A stretch of DNA of 16,010 nucleotides from Phialocephala subalpina (Eukaryota > Ascomycota > Leotiomycetes > Helotiales > Mollisiaceae). The number at the start of each line of letters is the position of its first letter. The first letter of the stretch is position 1. Shown here piece by piece: positions 7,192 to 16,010 of the stretch. The notes beneath the pieces are model-generated. The model was not told where the DNA came from. It ran no database searches and was given only the letters and a program-made list of their open reading frames with translations. Position numbers and translations under genes: made by a program. The stretch is taken from positions 4,394 to 20,403 of the forward strand of contig FJOG01000090.1 of the NCBI GenBank assembly GCA_900073065.1, read 5' to 3'.

Positions 7192-9247
7192 ATGAAGACA
7201 AGATTGATCACTCCGAGTTTATTCTCGAAGTCAATTGCGCCTATTCGCCAAAGTAAAGCTGGGATTGCTGCAGCTGCAACAGTAGTTCCAGCATCAACTG
7301 GTGAATCAATTTTCAATCGGTGAAGTATATCTTCAATGGCGGCTCAGCCTTGACTGACTGGAGTTTTCTCACAGAACTATTGAAGATACCAGGACGGATT
7401 CAGCGCATTTCCAGCCACATTCGCCTAAGCTAATACAAACACCGAGCAAAGAATTACGATCAATAATGCTTGACTGCGAATTCATGGGCCTTCGCGGAGA
7501 CCATATTCTCCACCACGTGTTGCCGAAGCATGGGGTCAATCAAATTTGTAAGTACGTTGACCGATAATTTGAGCTGTTCGTCTTCCAACTGAGTGTTTTT
7601 TTTAGTTGGAAGTCCCGGTGATTTGGCCTACAGCAGTGGCTACAACCCTTTCGTGGCCATTTACAATTCGAAGCAACTTAAATCGATCATTCCAAACCAT
7701 GAACAAGGCGCGGGACACATGGCAGAAGGTTATTCGAGAGCAAGCGGCAAGCCTGGCGTTGCTCTCATTACCTCAAGCGCTGGCATAACAAATATGGTGA
7801 CGGCCATGCAAGATGCACTCTGCGACGGGACTCCAATGGTCGTCTTTTGCGGTCAGGCGCCAACGATCATGCTCGAAACGGACGAGTTCCAGGAAGCAGA
7901 TGTGTTGAGCATTACAAATTCCTGCACGAAATGGAGCGTCAGCTCAGCTCCATTGGGGAACTCTCAAGGAGAATCAACGAAGCCTTTGAAATTGCTACAG
8001 GTGGATGACCAGGCCCTGCTCTGATTCACATTCCAAAACGAATTACTTCTGGGGTTTTGACGCATGCAATACCGAAGTTGTTGGGCGGACTCTTTACTAG
8101 AAGGTTAAGCGCAGCCACTTTGGACTCTTCTGCGGCCTCGGATTTCAACTTCACCGAGACGCTTGACCGTGTTGCACATTGGTTAACATTGCCCAAAAGC
8201 CAGTCTTATACATCAGGTAGGGAATGCTGGCTTGCCAAGATGGGCCTGCGATCATGAAGTAATTCGCCGACAAAGCTTCAATACCAGTTACAACATCTCT
8301 GCAGGGACTTGGAGTCTTCGGCGAGCTTGACCCCAAAGCTCTGTGCATGCTCGATTTGCATTGAACAGGATATGCCAATATGGCCGTACAAGAAGAAGCG
8401 GATCTCATTATTGCAGCCGGCGTAAGATTCGACGACCGCATCACAGGGAGCGTTCCTAAGTTTGCACCTTAAGCTCTGATCGCGGCAGCCGAGAACTGTG
8501 GAGGAATAGTGTACTTCGAAATTGTCCCGAAAAACATCAACAAAGTCATCCAGGCCACAGAAGCGGTCGTAGGCGACTGTGCTGCCAACCTGCAAGCTCT
8601 CATCCCCTGCATCAACCCCAAGGGAAAAAGGTCAGAATGGATGGCACAGATCAACGCTTGAACGCCCATTTCCCGCTCACAGCGTACAAGAGATTTCGCA
8701 CGCCGGGGACTCTTATGGCCCAAGAGGTCATCGAGAGACTCAGTGACTCGACTGCGCATATGAAGGAGCAGACGATCATTACCACAGTCGTGGGCTAGCA
8801 CCAGATGTTCGCCGCGCAGCACTTCCGCTGGCCCTGAATATTTAGTTATTGATGTGGACGGTGATGTGTCGTTCAATATGATCATTGCCGAGCTCGCCAC
8901 GGCGGTAAAATACAATATTGGAGTCTAGGTGTTGTTATGCAACAACGAGGAGATGGAAATGGTGGTAGACCTACAACGTCTATACTACAGAGAGAGCTTT
9001 TATCAAACTCAACAGAAGAATCCGGATTTTGTGCAAGCGGCAGAGGCATTTGGCGCTGCGGCTGCGATGTGTCGATCCTGGGGATCTAGATGCTAAATTG
9101 GCGTGGTTGCTAGATTGTGGGGGGCCCGCTGTGCCCGAGGTAATGATGGAAAAGAATAATCCGGGATGGCCAATAGTTCTAGCTGGAAAGGCGTTAGATT
9201 ACTTCATAACATATCCGGAGGTGGATGCTAAAATGAATTTGGTTTGA
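7192..9247 (+). pseudogene. Acetolactate synthase catalytic subunit, heavily decayed
   Basis: Acetohydroxyacid synthase condenses pyruvate to 2-acetolactate, the first step of valine/leucine synthesis, in mitochondria. The N-terminal 'MKTRLITPSLFSKSIAPIRQ' looks like a transit peptide. A 58-bp intron (7548-7605) restores '..GVNQIFGSPGD'. Then follow 'PNHEQGAGHMAEGYSRASGK' with the catalytic glutamate, 'TPMVVFCGQAP', 'ADKASIPVTTSLQGLG', '[15 protein letters not shown]', 'PKNINKVIQATEAV', 'VIDVDGD' and a C-terminal block 9082-9240. Lesions: frame changes near 7940, 8180, 8665, 8830 and 9070; stops at 8006, 8218, 8260, 8362, 8470, 8659, 8796 and 8926; and loss of about 40 residues between 'QHFRWP' and 'EYLVIDVDGD', including the segment with the family's GLPAA motif. 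The 5' part (7300-7545) aligns only loosely and exon borders there are uncertain. It cannot encode a working enzyme. Confidence 0.93.
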
Positions 9248-9701
9248 ACAGAAGTTAACATGCCATGGGGCTGCGCCAGGTACTTTCTTCAAGCAGTTGT
9301 TAAGCATTGAACTCTTACTTTTACCCTGGTTCTCACCGGTACCACGCAGCGGCTGCATAACCCAACTCGTATGCTGATAGTGATATTCGGGGTGTGGCGG
9401 CCCCTGATTGTCTAGCGACGACCGCTGATTCTTAAGCGAGATCGCATTTGATTAGCGAGGTAACCACAACTTCCCCGTTAGTCAATTTTGCGACATGTTG
9501 AGTTTACCATGAAGAGAATGGTATCTTTCAAGGTGAAATGTTTTAACACCGCATATACGTAGATATATGTAGTTGTCAGATTGTTCAATTGAAAACTCAA
9601 CACAAAGTGCAAATGAAAACAAACAGACATCCTGGCGCTACCGATACGGAGTTCCAATAATGAGATACGCCTTCATGCAAGAATGCTGCTCCGACCCATG
9701 C
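9248..9701. other. Intergenic region between convergent genes
   Basis: These 454 bp separate the 3' ends of the acetolactate synthase pseudogene and the P450. I see no gene. A G/C-rich patch around 9340-9480 contains several short 'gcgag'/'ttagcgag' motifs and may be mobile-element debris, but no inverted-repeat ends could be paired. The P450 3' UTR must occupy the right edge. Confidence 0.35.
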
Positions 9702-11683
9702 TCAGACTTTCTCTGCATCCGCAACTCCAGTACTAAACTTCATACCTGGGGGTACAGCAATCCACTGCTTCGTTTCGGGGTCCAGCAGACTTTCCTCGGC
9801 GTCCTTCCAAGCCTTCCTAATAATATCCGCCCTCTCTTTCGATCTCGGCACAATATTGACTTTGAAGTCTGCAGGCTGCACCGCTATCCCACCAACAAAC
9901 TCATCGATATCAACTGGAAGAGGAATGCCATTCTCGTCGAGAGGCCGCTCGAAGTTGAATGCCCATAGCATTCTTGCAATGCCCATCAAGAGCGATCGCT
10001 CAGCGATGTGCATTCCTTGGCAAAGACGGCGACCGGCTCCGAAGATCCAGTTCTGGCGCTGGTCGGGGTCCTTGTTTGTTGCAGATTCGTGCTCACCTTG
10101 GAAATCATTGGCGAACCGCATAGGGTCGAAATCGCGGGGATTGCGGTTTCGCTTCGGATCCATGTTCATGGCCCTGGAAATCGAATGCCATTAGTATATG
10201 TAGAAAAAAAGGGGCGTGATCTAGAGAAGCCCGGTTTCTTACCAGTTGTTTGGGACAATAGTGGATCCATTGGGGATCCTGTAACCCTTGTAATGATCCT
10301 CTTCAATGTTGGCGTGCGGCATACCGATAATCAAGGTTGGCATCCACCGAATGGCTTCCTTCACGCATCCTCGAAGGTATTGCAATCCCATGACGTCGTC
10401 CAGATTTGGAAGCCGATCTGGACCAACTACTGCATCCAGATGCTCTTGTGCTGTCTTTTGAATTTCTGGGAACATCATCATCGCGAGGATAAAGCCTACT
10501 AAAGTGCCCGAGGTCGTGTCAGAGCCTCCTTCCAGCAATGATCCAGTAATATATGCGGCCTGCTCGTCCGAAAATCCATCCGTTCTTTGAGCTTTTAGAA
10601 CATCGAAACTGAAACAAGGCTATTTTATTTATTAATCAAGTTCTCGAAAGCAGGCAATGAAAAACTTACATGGCAAGTTCCATCGATGATTTTGCTCTTG
10701 GTCGTCATCCAATTCATCATATACAAAGCACACTCCTTTTCCGAGAGCCGCTTTGCATCCCGGTACTCTTGGTTTAGATATGTTGGTAGGTTTCGAAGAA
10801 TAGGATATAGATCCATAAGCTGTGCGGTGCCAGCTGTGACAAGGTTTCCCCACTCTTCAAAGTTCTTTAGACTGATTAGTATTCCGAATATACATCGACT
10901 GACACGACTTACCTCAAAAAATTCTAGCAATCGGGGATCACGGTTCGAAGTTGTCCTGTAACCGAAGACCATCTGTGTAGTAAGAGAAGTAGTATATCGC
11001 CTCACGTGTTTAAGGAAATATTCGGGCTGATGCAGAAATGCCATCATCATGTCCTTGTTCTCCAGGTCTTGATATGGTATGTAAGCCACTGCTGTTTTGA
11101 CGTTCAAAGTATTGTGCATCATTTTATGAACCGATCGCCACATTGGGCCGTATTTCTAAACGGTTTAAGCTCAAGGGAAAAAGTAATAGCCCCGCTAGGA
11201 AGGGTTTATTACTTACCATGGTTACGAATCTTCGACCTTGACCAACAATATCATGACCGAGATACATCTCTGGTCGGGAAGAGTAGATATTGCTTTTCTT
11301 GTCGAGCAGATCTTTGACTGCCGTTGGCGATGATAAGACAATGTATGTTTTTGTGCCGAGGATGAGGGAGTATATAGGTCTTTTCATTTGTCAAAAGAGT
11401 GCTTCCTCAGGATGTGGAATAGAGGCACACCCATATTCTTCTGCCCATTTCTGAAATTGCAAATGAGGCCTCTCTTTTGGTATCTAATGACGTTAGCACT
11501 TAAAGCTGCCTGCTAATACAGATAGAAATAAATGCTTACCATGTGAAGATTTCCAATGATTGGAAGAGTAGGGGGCCCTGGGGGGAGATCTTTAGCCCTT
11601 CTTCCAACGCGAAGTAAGGCAATAAGGCAGGACAGGACGAGGAGACAACCACCGGTTATGCAGAGCGGTAAGAGTCGATCCAT
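9702..11683 (-). CDS. Cytochrome P450 monooxygenase, intact, seven exons
   Basis: This is a membrane-bound (ER) heme monooxygenase. Minus-strand exons 11683-11540, 11483-11431, 11379-11217, 11155-10913, 10864-10670, 10619-10243 and 10173-9702 join in frame to 548 aa. Introns are 48-69 bp. Visible in order: an N-terminal hydrophobic anchor (about 5-25) and basic stretch; the proline hinge 'DLPPGPPTLPIIGN'; 'KYGPMWR' in the C-helix region; the oxygen-activating I-helix 'LLEGGSDTTSG' (about 295-304); the K-helix 'KEAIR' (E354, R357); 'NPRDFDPMRF' (about 403-412); and the heme loop 'FGAGRRLCQG' with ligand Cys443. The style resembles fungal CYP64-like (O-methylsterigmatocystin oxidoreductase type) P450s common in secondary-metabolite clusters, but the family is a guess. 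The substrate is unknown. An apparent TGA near 11390 lies inside intron 2 (11380-11430), whose removal restores 'EEYGPIYSLILGTKT'. Confidence 0.93.
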
Positions 11684-12741
11684 TGTCACGCTTCAAAAAA
11701 AGAGGAATGTGAGAAAGAGCAAAGGGTGATTTGCGTAGATTTGGGAATGTCAGACGCAAATTGCATTTCTTATGGATGTCCCCAGATTTGTAGTTTCAGC
11801 TCTTTCACCGGCTTCCTGGGGTTGGGACAATATCTTACTCATGCAGCCTAACGAACTGTAACCTGCACTTCCTCCCAGTCCAATTAATCGATTAGGATCC
11901 ACATCAGCCTTCAAACAACGTCGTGAGTGGAGGAGGAGGGGGACACAGTCCGGGCGGCGATACGAGTCGGACTCGGCATCAGAAATCCCGGAGACTCGAT
12001 CGTGAGATACGCGGCCCCTTGAAATAACATTGGGCGTGTTTGGCTTGGAATACTGGTGTTGCGCAAGAGAGCATTTGCCGAATCCGAGTTCTTGAGGGTG
12101 AAGCTGTCAAATTAAACACGAGGATAAACTGTAGTGATTGAACCAATTTAAGAAGAAAAGGGTTTACTGCTGAGGTTGAGGTTGAGGCGGATTCTGCGCT
12201 TAGTCAGTGACCCTACTCCCAGTTCAGCTAAACCAAAATCCCTAGATACGTGAACACCAGCACGAGATTGTAACATGTAGGCATTCTAGAATTTACGAGT
12301 ATTAACGGGATGAAATCACGTGTGCACTGCGAGCTTTCTGCCTGATTACAGGGGGCGTGGCGCCCTTCCTAGCCCGAAACCCAAAGGGGGGACTTAGTCT
12401 CTTACTCACTCACTTTTGAGAAGTTCGAGTAGTCTTAAGTACTTGTCTTAATATTACTGGGCTGCGGGCGCGGCCGCTACTAACTTTATAAAGCGTAGCA
12501 TTTTCGCTGAAACTGGTCAGTCTTACTAAGCCTGCGAGCGCTACTAGCCTTATAGAGCGTAGTACTTTCGCTTAAATAAGTTAGGTGATATTTCGACTTA
12601 GAGATGCTCTTTTTGATCTTCTTTGTAGTTTTCATCATGACCCCTTCACAAGGTTTCGGATATGTTAAGTAAGCCATCTTCAACCAATTATGGGAAAGCA
12701 TCAACAAAGAATTCAGTAGATGTTTCATTAGGCAAGGCTAG
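11684..12741. other. Long intergenic region upstream of the P450
   Basis: This 1,058 bp gap between two minus-strand genes holds the P450 promoter on its left. Several CGG/CCG half-sites lie at about 11950-12000 (for example 'gtcggactcgg'), possible Zn(II)2Cys6 sites. Further right are a G/C-rich imperfect hairpin ('gggggcgtggcgccc', about 12351-12365) and a diverged tandem repeat (12462-12575). An 80-codon open frame on the minus strand at 12486-12728 reaches into the repeat, resembles nothing I recognise, and is probably chance. The right part may be transposon-derived. Confidence 0.4.
12462..12575. repeat. Diverged two-copy tandem repeat
   Basis: Copy A (12462-12511) begins 'ctgcgggcgcggccgctact' and continues through 'ttataaagcgtag' to 'ttttcgctgaaa'. 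Copy B (about 12532-12575) has 'ctgcgagcgctact' followed by 'ttatagagcgtag' and 'ctttcgcttaaa'. The start-to-start spacing is about 70 bp. Copy A has a 6-bp G/C insertion. Both copies contain the same GCG..TACT..TTATA.AGCGTAG order, so they arose by duplication. This kind of sequence is typical of non-autonomous element ends, but no target-site duplication was found. Confidence 0.6.
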
Positions 12742-14721
12742 CTACGTTTGATGCACTTTAACACCATTGGAGACTTGTCTGACAGGAGTTGTTGATAGTT
12801 CCGGATATTTTCTGTTCAGCAACTGTGCGAAAACAGAAGCCAATTTCGTCTTGGTTTCATCACAGGGACCATCACTGCGCCAGGCCACGAAATTATCTGG
12901 GCGGACGAGAATGGCACCGCCATTGTCCATCTCGCGTACTTTAGACCATTGGCCCTGATAGTCGTAATATAGGTCATTCCCCTTTGATTGTGCTCGAGAC
13001 CTGATTTTGGCTGCACCAACCGACAAATTTGTCAACTTGGAGATGGAATTCGCCGCGGAAATCCAGGCATCCCCATCCTCATCCGTAATTAGAAAGAAAT
13101 CGTGCGTCCCCACCACTAATAGATCCTGTGTCGAGATCACCCCTCCTTTCCTCGCTTCAATCCATGCATGTGGAAGACGGTGGCCAGGGCGAGTGGTTGG
13201 GATATAGGTTTGGCCAGCTGGATCAACCGGGGGTGGCTTGGATCCATCAGGGAGGATAGCACCATTGGCATAGACGAAACCAAGCTCCAAGTCGTGGGCG
13301 GAGAACTCTATATCCTGTGTCGAAATCGCTCGTTGAATCTGATTTCGGGCAGTCCGGCCATAGAAGCTGTCCTCAAATATCCGACGGAAACGTTCGTTGT
13401 TGTACCCTTTTGCTCCCGGGAGGAGGCCAACTGCAGCTTGCAGTACAGCCATATTAGAAAAAGTGAAAAGGCCCCAGTCGCAGTTGCGGAGACCGATTGG
13501 TCTCCTTTCAGTTTCGTATGTCTCCAACAAGGAAATATCTGCGCCCTTGTTAAGCACAGCGGCTAGCTTCCAGGCAATATTGCGTGCGTCTTCGATAGAT
13601 GTATTCAAGCCCAAACCGGTTGTTGGTGGGCGTCGATGGGCTGCATCGCCGGCAATGAAAACTCGGCCCACTTTGTACTTGTCTGCAAGAACTCTATCAA
13701 GAACCCAATGGCTGATGTGCAAAACTTCCATCTCTAGATCTGGAAGCTTCAAAAGCTGGCGAATACGGGGTGGGAGCGCTTCCTTGTCGAATCGCGCACT
13801 ATCAGTCACTGGAAAGCCGAAGTGTAACGTCCATTCCTCTGACCTCCGTCCCCAAGTTGGACCCATCTGCACAAGAGCACCACAGTCAAAATTGACCATT
13901 TTCTCTCCTTCGGGGTTAATGAAATGGGTTATCAATGTTCTATCTGGTAGATGGTGTCAATTGTTTGGCTCTGAGTCAAGTATGGACGACTATAGCTTAC
14001 CATCCCAGTATTCGGACAAATCAGCTTTGAAATGCGTACTAACAAAATCAACTAGACCTGTAGGTCCTTCCATGTTGATGCCAAGCTTGGGCGTCGACAG
14101 TTTCCCTCCATCGGCACAAACCACGTATTGAGCATGGTACTTCAGGATATTGCCATCGGGCTGCTGTACGGTAACAACGACCTTGTGACCATCATCTTCA
14201 AAGTCGGTCACGGCGTGACTGAATAGAATACGGCCCGGGTTGCGATCTTCCGCAAGTTTGCGAAGAATAGGCTCCAATCTCAGCAGTGGGACATTCGAAG
14301 ATAAAGTAGGCGAGTCCCGCCTAACAGTATGATTTAGAGTGACGCCGGATTTGCGGGGAAGCAACATGTCTTACCGATAGTCTTCCCATTGTTTGGTGCC
14401 AAACTCTCCACCAAAAGCTCCGCAATGACCAAGCACTCTCCCATCGAAAGGCCCGCTACCACCCAGCGATGTTTTCCACTCAACCCTCCCCATGTTGTGG
14501 ATGGGGGCACCGGCCGCGAGAACTGGCTTGTCTAGACCGTGATGGCGGAACGTCTCCATGGTTCGCTGGTTGAGATAATGTGCTTTGGGAAGGATTGACG
14601 TTCCAGGATGTTTTTCAAAGAGCATATGCTGAACTTTCAAATCAGATAAGAAGGAAGACAGAGTAAGGCCGCAACCACCACCACCGATGATGACAACGGG
14701 TACGTCGATAATTTGAGGCAT
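12742..14721 (-). CDS. FAD-dependent aromatic hydroxylase (phenol 2-monooxygenase/TfdB type)
   Basis: This is a class A flavoprotein monooxygenase that hydroxylates an aromatic ring using NAD(P)H and oxygen. Minus-strand exons 14721-14375, 14320-14001 and 13943-12742 join in frame to 622 aa; introns are 54 and 57 bp. The N-terminal Rossmann motif is 'VVIIGGGGCGLTL' (about 9-21). A middle 'YVVCADGGKLSTPKLG' corresponds to the DG fingerprint. The second FAD motif is 'IAGDAAHRRPPTTGLGLN' (about 320-337), followed by 'SIEDARNIAWKLA'. The last 170 residues match the thioredoxin-like C-terminal domain of phenol hydroxylases. The order and length fit 2,4-dichlorophenol 6-monooxygenase-like fungal proteins, which lack a membrane anchor. 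Substrate is not predictable; fungal members also act in pigment and polyketide pathways. It is divergently arranged with an extradiol-dioxygenase-like gene, which suggests that the hydroxylated ring may be cleaved next. Confidence 0.92.
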
Positions 14722-15370
14722 CTTTTGACGTTGCAGTGGATACCAAGGCAGGCTTGCTGTTTAACGATGAAGGACGCAGTTCTCTTCAAATAAAGTACAG
14801 AGAAAAGCGCGGAGAGTAGTCTGCTTGAAAACGGTGAAGATGGGCTCCAGTGGTTCGTAGGTAGGTTTTCAAATGTTCTGTCCGCAATGGTATGGAGTAG
14901 GCGAGGTACCACCAGCTTCGAAAAGGAATCAAAAAGAGTAATGATTTCCATCGCTATGATCAAGTGTTAAAGTGTCTCTTCGCGTTTGTTCGTGTTCAAA
15001 GTGTCGGGCTGCCAAGTACTCGTCCCGCATCCTAGAGAATCCGGCCCCGCGAAACCGAAGCCGAAATCTGCCCACTCTCCCCTCTCCCCAGATGGCACAA
15101 GCCGCGTTTCCCCTTCCCGTTTCTCCTTCCCGCTTCCTGCTTCCCCTCTTGAGTCAAAAAAAAGTTGAGGGATAGATAGCACCCCTCGTCCGGGTCTTTC
15201 GCCTTCATCACCACCTTAAACCCGCAATTTTTGGTTCTGCTCTTTGCTCTGCTCTATCCAGCACACTACGGCCATAAGTTGCTTACGTTCGCAGCTTAGG
15301 GTTACGGCACCGGTAAATAAAGAAGGTGGGCTGATTGAGCTGGGCTGGGCTGGGCTGCCTGGGCTGAGAC
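14722..15370. promoter_or_regulatory. Divergent promoter of monooxygenase and dioxygenase
   Basis: This 649 bp region must drive both neighbours. A strongly pyrimidine-rich tract on the plus strand (about 15072-15150) resembles the CT-rich stretches of fungal promoters. A CGG-N10-CCG arrangement (cgg ccccgcgaaa ccg, near 15041-15056) is a candidate Zn(II)2Cys6 site. A short array of 'ctggg' pentamers sits just upstream of the dioxygenase start (15340-15366). Open frames here on both strands look like chance products of base bias. Confidence 0.4.
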
Positions 15371-15955
15371 ATGCCCGCTTCATTCGATGACTGTGGTGAT
15401 GTGGTCACCCGGCCAAAATATCTCGCTCACGTCGTCCTCAAGACGCCTACGCCTGCCACATTCAAAGCAATGGTCGATTTCTACAAGATCTTCCTCAACG
15501 CGAAAGCGAGCTACGAAAATGAGTACCTATCGTTCCTTACCTACGACGAGGAACATCATCGCATTGCCATTGCCATCTTTCCCGGGACCGTCGAGAGGAG
15601 TGCCGCCTCGGCAGGACTGGCACACGTCGCATTTGCCTTCGACAGTCTTCGCGACCTTGTCCTGGCATATCGCCAGCGAAAGAAGCACGGAATTCTCCCC
15701 TTCTGGAGCGTGAACCACGGACCAACCACAAGCATCTACTACAAAGATCCAGATGGAAACGAGATTGAAACGCAGGTGGACAACTTCGACACCAATGAGG
15801 AGGTCGACAAGTTCATGACTGGTCCTATGTTTGCCAACAATCCTATCGGCGTCGATTTCGACCCGGAGGACTTGATCAAGAGATTGAATAGCGGGGAGGC
15901 TGAGGCTGATATCAAGAAGAGACCCGAGTCGGGAAGCAGAACGCTCTTGACGTAG
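15371..15955 (+). CDS. Extradiol (catechol-type) dioxygenase-like VOC protein
   Basis: This is a 194-aa single-exon protein of the vicinal-oxygen-chelate fold, resembling fungal proteins annotated as biphenyl-2,3-diol or catechol 2,3-dioxygenase-like. Members bind Fe(II) and open catechol rings next to the hydroxyls. Expected metal ligands are visible: His20 ('LAHVVLKT'), His85 ('GLAHVAFAF') and Glu133 ('DPDGNEIETQ'). His116 ('VNHGPTTSIYY') and the paired tyrosines sit where the extradiol acid-base residues are expected. No signal peptide or membrane segment is seen, and the C terminus is a charged tail. The start ATG follows the short 'ctggg' array. The small size (one VOC module pair) means other VOC activities such as glyoxalase or isomerase are possible. 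Its divergent partner, an aromatic hydroxylase, favours the dioxygenase reading. Confidence 0.82.
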   Translation: MPASFDDCGDVVTRPKYLAHVVLKTPTPATFKAMVDFYKIFLNAKASYENEYLSFLTYDEEHHRIAIAIFPGTVERSAASAGLAHVAFAFDSLRDLVLAYRQRKKHGILPFWSVNHGPTTSIYYKDPDGNEIETQVDNFDTNEEVDKFMTGPMFANNPIGVDFDPEDLIKRLNSGEAEADIKKRPESGSRTLLT

Positions 15956-16010
15956 GTAGAGATGTGCGGGGCAGCGAGATCGTCGGCATCGGCGACAGAA
16001 GAAGGCACTG

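Noticed and set aside
10865..10912. Apparent frameshift in the P450 at the exon 4/5 junction
   Set aside because: Using the acceptor AAAG next to 10864 instead of the earlier CAG gives a clean in-frame join with an ACTAAT branch site.
11380..11430. Apparent nonsense codon early in the P450
   Set aside because: A GT...AG intron of 51 bp with a TTGAC branch-like site covers it, and splicing restores the family motif in frame; no lesion is needed.
12486..12728. 80-codon minus-strand open frame as a small gene or transposase fragment
   Set aside because: It overlaps the tandem repeat, has no recognised motif and no supported start context; too weak to call.
13397..14131. 244-codon plus-strand open frame
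   Set aside because: Antisense shadow of the FAD monooxygenase; it crosses that gene's intron and shows no recognisable motif.
1..16010. Bacterial-type operon, CRISPR array, tRNA or rRNA genes
   Set aside because: No repeat-spacer array, tRNA cloverleaf or rRNA segment was seen; introns and presequences show eukaryotic genes. No PKS or NRPS module lies in the window either.

Overview
The window looks like nuclear DNA from a filamentous ascomycete (Pezizomycotina). The evidence is short introns (about 48-92 bp) with GTAAGT-type donors and CTGAC/CTAAT-type branch sites, mitochondrial presequences on metabolic enzymes, a HET-type (heterokaryon incompatibility) C-terminal fragment, and genes on both strands. 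I cannot name the species.

Layout. 1-475: terminal fragment of a HET-like protein. 476-1340: gene-poor DNA with short tandem repeats. 1341-4885: divergent pair for the branched-chain 2-oxoacid dehydrogenase (BCKDH) complex, E2 (minus) and E1-beta (plus). 5150-6748: BCKDH E1-alpha (minus), convergent with E1-beta. 7192-9247: a heavily decayed acetolactate synthase (plus), divergent from E1-alpha. 9702-11683: an intact seven-exon cytochrome P450 (minus). 11684-12741: intergenic DNA with a diverged tandem repeat. 12742-14721: an intact three-exon FAD phenol-hydroxylase-type monooxygenase (minus). 15371-15955: an intact single-exon extradiol-dioxygenase-like (VOC fold) protein (plus), divergent from the monooxygenase.

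How the genes could fit together (inference). Acetolactate synthase commits pyruvate to valine synthesis. BCKDH E1-alpha, E1-beta and E2 turn 2-oxoisovalerate (or the leucine/isoleucine oxoacids) into the branched acyl-CoA. Together they would make a private branched acyl-CoA supply module, lacking only E3, which other complexes share. The P450, FAD hydroxylase and ring-cleaving dioxygenase suggest oxidation and opening of an aromatic compound. Whether the two halves were one pathway cannot be decided here.

Main observation: the supply half is dying while the oxidative half is intact. E1-beta has two nonsense codons. E2 has lost the GT of its first intron. Acetolactate synthase has about eight or nine stops, several frameshifts and an internal deletion. 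E1-alpha, the P450, the monooxygenase and the dioxygenase splice into full-length reading frames. Many lesions are C-to-T or G-to-A, several in CpA context as in repeat-induced point mutation, which would be expected to target duplicates of housekeeping genes.
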